Both the position numbers and the translations under genes were made by a program. Below the pieces are notes generated by a model. The model was not told the DNA's origin, ran no database searches, and saw only the letters and a program-made list of their open reading frames with translations. Shown here piece after piece: positions 11,201-23,200 of a stretch of DNA of 64,000 bases (position 1 is the stretch's first letter; every line of letters starts with the position of its first letter). Source of the stretch: Gari tellinella (Eukaryota > Mollusca > Bivalvia > Cardiida > Psammobiidae); the NCBI GenBank assembly GCA_922989275.2, contig OV277866.1, positions 35,171,246 to 35,235,245 of the forward strand, in the 5' to 3' direction.

Positions 11201-14200
11201 GTGTTACTTATCGTTTGCTTTGCAGTGATCGACTCACTGGCGACCTGTCAACAACCGCTGAACGATCCTTTAGCGCATGTAGCGTGTGACTAAAGTCAAA
11301 CGAACGTCCTTACGCTATTCTGTCGTTATTAAATCGTTCGTCGCGCGCCTGTGGCACGTTAGCACATGATGATGATTTTCATGGATATCTTACTGTTACA
11401 CGCTTCTCGTGCGTTATACACACGCTAGTCGTACGTTAGGCACACGGTAATCACACGCCAGATGTGCATTCTCATTCTAGAACGCTCAAAAACTGAACCA
11501 TTGAAACGTTCAGAGAACGTTGACCAGAACGTTATGGTGTGACGGGCCCTTTAGCTCAAGGACGGGGCAATGTTTGGCTCGATGGTCATAATTTAAACAA
11601 TCCTAGTAGAGGACCACAAGGCGAAGTTATATGTCAATTATTTAAGATCTGGGCTTTACAGTTTCAGAAAAGATTATTTTGAAAGCTTTTCCTATATTAG
11701 TCTATGTAAAACTGATAGGCCTCATGGTGGGGCCATTTGTGACCGGGGGTCATATTTGAACAATGTTGGTAGAAAACCATAAGGCAAAGCTACATGTCAA
11801 ATAGTATTGATCTGGGCCTTACGGGTTCAGAGAAGAAGATTTGTGAAGGCTACATGAAAAACTAAAAAGCCCAAGGGCGGAGAACCATTTTTGGCCCGGG
11901 GGCATCATTTGGTCAATCTTCGTAGAGGACCGCAAGGCAAAGCTATATGTCAATTATTAAAGATCTAGGCCGTACAATTTCAGAGAAGATTTTAAGCTCA
12001 CCTGAGCACGTTGTGCTCAGTGAAATATTGTGATCGTGCTATGTCCTGTGTCGATGTGCGTCGTGCGCCGTGCGTTGTGTGTTGTGAACATCTTGTGAAC
12101 ACTCTAGAGGCCACACTTTTGACCAAATCTTTACTAATAAATACGAAAGACTCAAGCAGGAAACGTAACACAAACAATACACCCACCTCTCAAGCAGAAC
12201 ACACACACACACACAGTCATACCACAACAAACACACACACACACACACACACGCAATACAATTCCTACATCTACACACTAAATAGAAAACAACACGCAAG
12301 ACAAACATAAAGCAAAGTGAATATAGGAGCCCGCCTTGGTACGGTCAGTGGCAATCAATAATTAACTATAAATTAATTAATTATTAACAACCACTGGGGG
12401 GACCTGACCAGAATTATCATCTTAACAAAAGCCAGAACAAGTCCGATTATGGGTCATGTGGGATTTAAAGGTAGGTCACAAGGTTAAATCTTAGAGAAAT
12501 CTTGTGACTACTCTAGAGGCCGCAATTCTGACCGAATCTTTATCAAACATAGTCAGAATGAATATTTTGACAAAAACTAAATCAAGTTTGACTATGGGTT
12601 ATATTGGTTCAAAGAATAAGTCACTAGGTCAAATATTAGCAAAAAGATTATGAACACTAGTAACCACAATTTTGACCATATCTTTATCAAACTCTTTATA
12701 AAATCTAGAACAAGTCTGGTAATGGGTTATGCGGGCTCAAAAGGTAGGTCAATAGTTCAAATCTTAGATAAGGCTTGCGAACAATGTACTCGTACTAGCC
12801 ACAATTTGTACCCTATCTTTATCAAAATTTGTCAGAATGACCATCTTGACAAAACTAGGTTTAGTTTGGGTATGATTATGTGGGGTAAAAAAGTTGGTAC
12901 AAGTTCAAATCTTAGAAAAAGCTTGTGAACACTCTAGTGACCGTAATTTTAAGCCAATCTTTATCAAACATTGTCTGAATATCTTGACAAAATCTAGGTC
13001 AAGTGCACATATGGGTCATGTTGGTTAAAAAGGTCACTATGTCAAATCTTAGAAAAAGATTGTGAACACTCTGTTAGTCAAACTGTTGATCCGATCTTAC
13101 TCAAACTTCGTCAGAATGACTATGTTGACAATTCTAGGTCAAGTTTGACTATGGGTCATGTTAAGTCAAAAAGTAGGTGACTAGGTCAAATCTTAGAAAA
13201 TAAAATGCGAAAACTCAAACACACAATAAAACTTTTTTTAAACACTCTAGTGGGCACAATTTTGACCCAATCTGTATCAAACCTAGTCAGAATGACTATC
13301 TTGAGAAAATCTAAGCCATGTTCGATAATGAGCTATGTAAGGTTAAACATTTTGTCACTAGGTCAAATCGAATGAACACTCTAGTAGCTACAATTTTGAC
13401 CTTATCTTTCTCTGACCACCTTGACAAAATCTATGTAATTTAGGGAATGGATTATGTGGAGCAAAACGTAGGTCACTAGGTCAAATATTAACAATAGCTT
13501 GTAAACATTTTAGTAGCTGCAATTTAAGGCCAATCTTAATCGAACATATTCAGAATGAAAACCATGACAAAATCTAGGTCAATTTGGACTATGTGTCATG
13601 GCGGGTAAATAAGTAGGTCACAAGGTCAACTTTTAGGAAAAGCCTTTGAACTCTCTATTACTCGAAATATTGACCCGATCGTCATTTACTTAGTCAGAAT
13701 TACCATCCTAAAAAACCTAGGTCAAGTTTGAATATGGGTTATGTGGGGTAAAATATAGGTCACCTTATCTTTTCGTACAAAAATTGTGTGACCACTCTTA
13801 AAGCCACAATTTGGGCCCTATCTTTATCAAACTTTGTCAGAATGACCATCTTGACAAAAGCTAAGTTACATTTGGGGTATGGGTTTTTTTGGGTCAAAAT
13901 GTAGGTCACTAGTTCAAATCTTAGAAACAGCTTGTGAACACTGTAGTAGCAACAATGTGAGCCCTATCTTTATCACAATTTGTCAGAACGACCATCTTAA
14001 CAAAATATAGGTCAAATTTGAGTTATGTGGGATCTAAAAGTAGGTTACTTTGTCAAATCTAAGAAAAAGCTTTTGAAAACACTATACTAGTAGCGGCAAT
14101 TTAAGTCCAGTCTTTATCAAACTTAGTCAGAATGACCATCCTGATAAAATCTAGGTCAAGATCGATATAGGGTTATGTGAATTCAAAATGTAGGTTACTA

Positions 14201-17200
14201 GGTCAAATCTTAGAAAAGCTTGTGAACACTCTAGTAGGCACAAATTGTGACCCAATCTTTACCAAACTTGGTCACAATGAACATTTTGACAAAACCTAGG
14301 TTTGGTTATATGGGGTCAAACATTGGTTCACTAGGTCAAATCTAAGGGAAAAATGATCATCTTGAAATGGTCTACAGCATGTTTGAATATAGGTTATACT
14401 AGTTCAAAAAGTAGGTCACTATGTCAAATCTTAGGAAAAGCTTGTGACAACTATTGTTACCACAATTTTGACCGAATCGCTATCAAACTTGATTAAAATG
14501 ACCACCTTGACAAAATCTGTCAATTTTTTAAATATCTTATGTGGGACCAAAAAGAAGGTCACTGGGTAAAATCTAAGAAAAATATTGTGAACACTATAGT
14601 AGTCACAATTTGAACCCTATCTTTATCAATATGGTAAGAATGACCATATTGACAAAGTTTAAATTTTGAATATGGTTCATGTGGGATCATAAAGAAGGTC
14701 ACTAGGTCAAGGAAGAGGAAATGAGAGTATTTAACGATTGGCCAATCAAGCCGATTAAATCAGGAGAGCGACATTGGTGCATCATGGCCCTCGTATCAAA
14801 GGGTTTCCTATATAAAGTCTATGTAAAACTAATAAGCCATTTTTGACCCGGGATCATAATTTGAAATATCTTGGTAGAGAACCGTTAGGCAAAACTACAT
14901 GTCAAATATTAATGATATTGGCCTTACGGTTTCAGAGAAAAATATGTTTAAAGGTTGTCCTATGAAAAACTGATAAGCCCAAGGGCGGGGCCAATTTTGA
15001 CCTGGGGTCATAATTTGAACAATCTTGGTAGAAGACCATTAGGTAAGAATATACACCAAAATTCAAAAACAAAAAGTGTCAAGTTTAGTATACCTTTGTG
15101 TCTGTTCCCATGCCTGCTTTTATATAATAATGCAGGTGAACCACCACTTACAATGTAACTCATCTCCAGAAAAAATCACAAAATCGTTCATTAACTTTAG
15201 AATGCGAGACTTAAACCTACCACATGTCCATTTATAGTTTAAGTATACCTATGCTTGGAAAAGATAATGGGGATAAGTAAATCAATACGGAATTTTAAAA
15301 TTGTGCATGGTTGAAATTTGTTCAAAATGTACACATTTTCAATTAGCTTACGTAAAGACGGTTTTTACCTGTGGATAAAGTGTGTAAAAAGTATTTGCTA
15401 CCCTTTACGTGAAATTTACGTAAATATTGCATGTCAAAAGACGTTTTGTCTATTTTGTCATAAATTGGTCAGTATACTCATTTGTACGGTACATACAACA
15501 CATTTTCAATGTACACTGGTTGTTTGGGAAGTACATCATCGGATAAAAAGTAAGGTTTGTTTTATCAACCATGACGGCTTTGCCACGGCTGGCTGAAAAT
15601 GCGCGTTTACGTTTAGTCAGCATATTAGAGACTGGAATAAAGACACAATGATGTCGCAGGCCGATTCGACCTTCATCGTAACATCATGTTGTTATTATGG
15701 AGACGTATCGACACATTGGCAATGCTTGCGAAAACCTTCGACCAGGGATTCCGCTATTAATGTAACGTCTACAAGATACGTTTTTCCCGTTACACATGTG
15801 CGTGGTCGTTTTCAGTGTCCCAACTTTACGTCTAGAAACATTCCAGGACTTCGTCTAGTCAACCGGAGGACAGTGCTGAAAAGATAAAGCTAATTTTGAA
15901 TCCGCCTGCGACGTCCTACTGTACGTACTGTTCTGACGCCAAACCCGTCATGTAGCCTTACAGCATGTCACGGCCTTCCTACAGAACAAAAACATCGATG
16001 TCATTGACCTGGCCTCAGTCCCATCCGATATCACGCTAACTGAGCACGTTTTGGGATGAGATTTGGCGTTGTTTGTGACGTCTACCGAACCAGCCATTAA
16101 CGTTGGAACAGCTGGTCTCTTTGTTTAGTCATGGTATAGAACAACATTCATCAGCAGTGTTTCGCAGCGTTGGCGAGGTCCATTCGACGATGATGCGGTG
16201 CTTGCTTTGATGCAAATGGGGGACACACGCGTTATTAAGTGTGCACTAACAGACTTTCGCTATACGCGTATGTAATATTTGAACACATCGGTTGTCAGTG
16301 CGTTGCGTTTTGCCACACAATCATACATTTGAATGTGTAGCCGATTAAATCAATTCAAAACTTTCCCATACTAGACTGCATATATCTTGTTTCTTTACTG
16401 CTAAAATCGTTTTAACTGATAACAAATCTGAAATCGTGATTAGTGTGTATCGTTTCGTGTTGGCATACACGCTTTGACAGACGAACGCAGTGTATATCAT
16501 TTACTTTCGGTTTCAGACAATTACTTGTTTACCATGAAAACTCCTATGTTAAGCATAGAAACCGTATATGAAAAGCAAGGATATTATAAGACAATTGTCT
16601 GTTTTTTGGTAAAAATTCGATTTCATAATTGCATAAAGCCCAAAAATACACCCTTCTTTATTTTTATTTCAAAGGGGAGTATTTTGGTCGAATTTGAAAC
16701 ATATTAATAGGAGTTTTCTTCCGTGTCTTGCGAAAATGGCCAACTGAAATGTCTCAAGCGACTGTGTATGTGGTGTGTGACATGGGTTTTGACCCTTAAT
16801 GACATATTATGAAATTCTAGATTGATGTTTAAAGTAACACGATAACACATTCATTTATATCTGGTTTGTTATTCCTATCATTTAGAAAGCTATTCACAAT
16901 GCACAGTTTTTTTAATTCCGTGAGAATATAAACGAGTTACGTTGCATACGATCTGACTGAGAGTTCAATTTTCCAACAGTCTTAACAATAACGAGTTAAG
17001 CAAAGAGCAAAAAGTAGTTTACCCGTATATTGTTCATCAATACTTGACTACTTTACATACCGTATCGATCCAGTTCAGACCACGATATCTGTTTTTGGTG
17101 ACTGATTACTTGTGAATAACATAAATGTCCTTTTTATTAATTCAGGCAAGAGAGTCTCGAAATAACATATTTCATAGTGGTACCTTGACGCTTGAACAGC

Positions 17201-20200
17201 ACGAACTAACCGAATGTACCAAGAATTTCCTTGCTGTACTTGATGATCCAAAACGAATGAAAAAAGATCCAAGATGTGAAGAGGCCATTCGCAAAATAGA
17301 AGAGGTATATAAACTTAAACGTCTGTTGGACTACCAAATGATTATATAAAGAGCAACTTTAATGACAAGTAAGGACATATCGTATGCCAATTGTTTATCC
17401 CATGTAAGACATATCACGCTCTCTGCCAAGTAATTAAAATGGATGCATTTACTTTTTGAAAATCCCTAAACAGCATGCCGAAATCGGGGGCTATTAGACT
17501 TGGCCGTTTCTTAATACACAGTCAAACTTTTGAAAACTGATTGTTTCAAAGACATTTCTCGGATAAGAAAAAGTCTTGGATAAGTGATGCTAATATGACA
17601 ATGAAAACAACAAATAAGACACCTTTACTACAGACCATGCAGTATTGCAAATAACTAAGTTACATAACAGTTGTCCTGTATTTCAAAGTCAGTTATCCGA
17701 TGACTTGTGTATACCTCTTTGCTAATTCTTTTTTAAGTAAGTGGAGTAGTCCTTTGGGCTGAGAAATGTGTTCAGTTTTCATAGACTTCCTGTCTTCAAG
17801 TGCTCAATTTTCGTAGTTTACTGTACACATTTAATTCCTAATTTAATTCCTAAATAGTGTCAGTATATACTGTCTAAATCTACAACGTAGTTCAATAATG
17901 AATGATAATATGAACGAGACATTTCTCCTATTTTAATTGTCTCGCTAAGTTTTGGTAATTGGTTTCACCGCCTTAACCCTCATCCGGACCTTGCAAAAAC
18001 TTCCGTTTTGAGACTTTTGGGGTCCATTGGACCCCGTTGTGCATTTGTGTTATTGTTCTAAGTCAAGATAGGCATTTGTGACATAACTGATGCTGCATTA
18101 TGAATCGGCGTGTTTATGCTATATGGTAATGATAAAACCGAAACGTTGCTATGACTGTTACCATGACAATCAGTGACCATGATAAACAAAAAACTCAGTT
18201 TTTTGCTGTAAAATCGAGTTGTATTTAATAACTTGTACAGAAAATGTACCGATGGGGAAATGTGGACTTAATTATGACTAGATATACCTTTTGTTACATT
18301 AATGGTGTATCTTTTACAGAACTATTTAAATATTTGGAAGAAAATGACAAAAAGATGGTTGGGGTCCAGTGGACCCCAAATAATATTAATGCATATTAAC
18401 ATGGGTTACTTTTCAACTTTTAACCACGACTTACTTAAAAACCTCATTAGTGGAATATATGTACCAAAACAGCTTCCCAGCTAATCAATATCGTCATTTT
18501 ATAAGCTTTGTTTCTGCTTTCAATTATTTCATGGCAATATTTGTAAAACTTACTTGACCTGTCACCGTGCATGTATTAGCTCCATGCAGGATTCATTACG
18601 CTGACACTGAGACAGTGGCATGTCAAATATATGTGATATGGTACTCACACGTAATGAAGTAACACACACATACATTCAAATAGTGAAGATATAAGAGTTT
18701 TGAGTATCAATTGCTTAACACCATGTATTGAGTACTACTCATAAATATGTTTGCTTCACATCATCACATGTCTGATGATTTGCATGACAGTGTCCTAGAC
18801 GCAGTTACAGGTGTAACCACGGTCCGTTTTGGGCAATGGCCGACACCAGATGTCTGTATCACTGTAATGAACTATGATTTGAGGTTTCCTTCGATCATCA
18901 TCTATTACATTTATTTTGATTCATTAATAAAATAACATGAAATTGTATCAAACATTAGGTTAAGCCACTACATAACAAGCGTTTGCCATACATCCTAACT
19001 GGAGCAAGTTTGTCTGCTGTATGTCTTTCTTCCCCTGCATCTATATAGTTGAATCTGATATACTGAAAAATGGCAATGAAGCAATGAAACAGATGCCTTA
19101 AATACCGACCGACCAGACCTCGTTGGCCAACGTTCAATAGGGTCAATGGCAAATGCCAAGGTCACCAATATTGGCCCATGATTGCAATGAAAACTTCCAA
19201 AAAGGACAAGAACCAAAAATAATACAGTACACTTATTTGAATCTTGAAATCATTTGCATAATTTGAGGTCAGATAGAATTGTATTCGTTACATACAGTGT
19301 GAATCTCTTGATTCGCAGTTTGCGCTCCGGGATTATAATATCCAAGGGAAATAACTCAATAACAAGATCGTGAAAGATATATTTTGATATGTGCAATTGA
19401 GTAACAGTATTGCCGGGGGGTATATAGTATTCAATAAATGCCATTATTGTAGTTGTAAACAACAAAGAACGGTTTTAAATGTCCTGACATACACTTTTAG
19501 AATTCTGGGGTCCGCCTGGATGTATTTTTAAAATAAAATCTATGCGAATTGACCTATTTAGTTCGTATTTCATACAAAAGTAAAAAAAACAGCTATAGGA
19601 ACAATGTCAAAAAACTTCATAAGCGTCATTAGACTGAATATTATTTTCTAGCAAAAATAAAGCCGTTGGGGTCCGTAGGACCCCAAAGGTCTGGATGAGG
19701 GTTAAGTGTGCTGGATTGTTTGTTGTTAGATGGTCGGTCCTTTGTTCTGTTTGTCTATGTAGGTCTTTGTGTTCACCACTTGAACCTACGTCAAAATGGG
19801 AACCTGCGTGTGATACGAACGCTATGTATGGAACATAATTATACCCCACCCCTTAGCGACCCTTTCAGATTATTAAAACAGAATTTTGTCAGACAAGGAT
19901 TAAGGCCACTCGACAAAAATATTTTGTTCATGTTGTAGCTTTCTTTTTGAGTGTATGTAGTGGGTGTAAAAGGACCTAGGTGTGTATTGAATTATTTGCG
20001 TATATGGTTTTCAATAATTATATTCTCACTAACTTCAATTTAAGCTATTATTGAGTGCTAGTAAACATATTAGTTTCGGTCTTCCTTTTTCATGTCTAAG
20101 TCAATAACGAGGTAAGATATCATTGTTTCTGGTAATTTTGCAACGTTCTTGTCAATTCGACCACCATTGCAAAGTGTTTCTACTCACAATCTAGTACATG

Positions 20201-23200
20201 TTTAGTTCATGAATCAGGATTTACATCCCTTAGTCATGTTAACAGGTAGGTTTATCAAATTATTTCTACCAATAACAATACAATTATTTCTTTCCAAATC
20301 AAAGATGTCACTTGAACCTATCACATGCAATTTTTTATTGATAAATTGCAAAAATAGTTATTTTAACCTGAAACTAATCACAATTATCTCCAAAATGTTT
20401 CGATTGCATGTAATGAACTAAGTATAGGTTAGACCATGGTTGCGAGCGAATAAACGATATAGTTCGAGGGGGCGTAGACCCCGAGAACTATGTCGTTTAT
20501 TCGCGAGCAACCATGGTCTAACCTATATAGCACTGGCTTGGGCTCGAGGAAAACAAGAAGACCCTTCGTTTCTGCTTTTTATTTTAGAAGAAAAAGTCAT
20601 TTTATTTGTAATATTTTACTTACATTGAAAAGTTATTTCATGTGTATTTGAGATAGTAAGCATGCTTTAACACCAACATAAATAACGCTTATTGAAGGTC
20701 TATCTGTAAGCACAATTCATTATTAATTGCCTTTAAAGTTTAGGTCTCACTGTACATAATATGACAATCAAGCGAGTGCAGTTCCCCTCCGATCTCAGCT
20801 GTTTAGTAAAGACAATCTAGACATGCATATCCCGGTTTTTACATCTACAGCTGAAATAATGCATATAATATGTAGGTCCAAAGGGATGGGTAGATCTAGA
20901 TATATTATTGATACTGTGGAATTACCGTATTGCTTTAGTTTGAATCCTTGGTCTGGTGTTTATTCCGATTATTTATCGTTAATCCTACAGTGCAGGCAAA
21001 AGGTTTTCGCGGTGGCGCGCTCGGAGGATTGCTAGGTTTGTGACGTCAAATTGCCTTGAGATGACGGAAGCATGGAATAAATGAACGGTGTGTTAGTTAT
21101 TTCATGGTTTTGTAAAATAAACAATATATTCACAGGTTTTTGAGGCATCTGATTGGCCGAGAGCGCCAAGCCATGTGCTAAAGCACTAGAACGGCACTGT
21201 TATTTGAAACTGTTCAGCAATAATTCTGCCAAACTTCAGATTGGCTTGCTGTCTAATTTAGTGTCACCTGCTGTAGGAAGAGGTTACACTAATGGGTCAC
21301 ATTTATTGCGTCTGTTTGTCCGTTCGTCCGCACGCACGCAAGGTCCTTTGTTGGGTAGGGAGAACAATAGATTCCATTCATTCCGTGATTGCCCTATTGC
21401 TATTGTTGGTTTATTGCGTTGCTATTGGGTACTTTTAAACAAAAGAAAAACCCAACAAGTGCCCAAATGGAAGGACGTCCGTTTGTCTGTCCGTCACGAT
21501 TTTTTGTGTCACGCCTCATAACTCCTATTCTACTGAAGCTTTTAAGATGAAACTTGGTAAAATTATGGAAAGAGCTTGACAAGTGTAAGTGTATTGCACA
21601 AGGGTATTGTCTCGTGTATCAATATTGTGAGAGTTATTCCCCTTTTCATCATTTTCTTTTCATGCAGATTTCTTCTGTTTTACTGAAGAATTTGAAATGA
21701 AATTTCTTTTATGGAAAGAGAATGCTGTACTGAAATCCGCAAGGAAATGATGATTTGAATGTCAAAATATAATGATTACTAAAACTGAGTTCATTATATG
21801 TCATAATTACATGTATAAATCAGATAAAACACAGAATTATATTTTATAGAGCCGATAAAAATACTTTTTCAAATTACTTAAGTGTTTTCCATTGAAGATC
21901 TTTTGGAAGAAATCCTATAATAAGAGCCCAACTTATCTAATGATTATTGGCTTCTTTTACGACCGTGTGGTACAGGAATAACACAACTATATCTAGTCGT
22001 TATAGGCTACTATTTAACCGTTTTGCTGTAGATTCACCCGTTTAATTACAGACATACCGCTCCATGTATGCTATCAATATACTTCACTGATTCAGTTAGG
22101 AAAGATCCCATCGTGGATAATTCAAGCTAATACACAATGCAGTATTACGTGTTAAAGACAATGACTCCATGTCAGATTGCAAGGTAATATTGAATATCCT
22201 GAGAACAATTTTGACGTGACGAAAGAACTAGTGTCCGATTCAAACTTCTGAAAAAGATCAATTACGAGGTCAACTATATTAGAATTGTTTATAGGTCAAC
22301 ATAATTATTTTGTTGAAAGTATACTCCGGTTAATTGTAATAGCTGGAGCAAGATCAAATTCAGTTTTCAACCGAAGCTTCTGCTAAACGTTATTTGGTAT
22401 ACCATATGTCTTCATTGTTTTCAATAGTCAAAAGTGGTATAAAGTAATGTAAATAGCATCAAGCTGTTTAACAGATAACATGTCAAACATTGTTGAACCG
22501 TTTACAGCTTCTTGGTAAAAAGCTACAGATTGACCTAGTGAAGGAAAAGGAGGATGAACTGTTGAAAAGTCATTTTAGCGAAGTTGATGATCGAGTTCAA
22601 CAGCTGAGCACAGATTTGGAAACAAGTACAGACCAAGGAACTATTTTGGACATTAAAAAAAGTCTAAAACAGGTACGTATCATATGAACAAACAGTGATG
22701 TTATTTTTTCATAATATTTGCACACAAAGATCAGTGTTTATTACCCTAGGTTTTTAATTGCACTTACATCCGTACTAATTGGGTACAAACAATTCAATGT
22801 GAAAATAGAAATTTGATTTCACTCGATTTGAAAATTGTATTTTCAAAGCGAGAAGAACGGTTTATTATAGGAATAAACAACATAATTTTGACGTTCATGA
22901 CGGTATGACTACATTAGCTTCGCAGGGGGTAAATTCCGTAAACGCCCGAAGGGCGTTTACGTTAAATTTACCCCCGAAGCTAATGTAGTCATACCGCCAT
23001 GAGCGGCAAAGAGATGTTGTTTATTCCTTATATTTATATTTATATTTTCTGTCTTGTCAATTTAATGTGTTTATTGGCCAGATTTGTTTTTCTGTATAAG
23101 AATTAATCATATACCGGTCAACGAGGTTTGATAGATGTAATGTCGATGTAATAGCCATTCCAGTTTCTAAATATGGTGAGAAAGTAGTCCCAACTACATG

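Larger units (their letters stand above)
11995..14799 (+). repeat. Long tandem-repeat element Y, copy 1 (~145-bp units)
   Basis: Head ctcacctgagcacgttgtgc (11998) followed by a 'gtgcgtcgtgcgccgtgcg' stretch; end atcaggagagcgac then atcatggccctcg (about 14759-14795). Between them are about fifteen units with 'gtcagaatgaccatcttgac', 'gggttatgtggggtcaaa', 'gtcactaggtcaaatcttag' and 'gtgaacactctagtagccac', spaced near 145 bp. The two ends are roughly inverted to each other. A full second copy is at 53276-55663. An AC-rich element interrupts this copy. Confidence 0.85.

Noticed and set aside
12011..12310. His/Thr- and Cys/Val-rich frames around the AC repeats
   Set aside because: Products of the (AC)n tract inside a mobile element.
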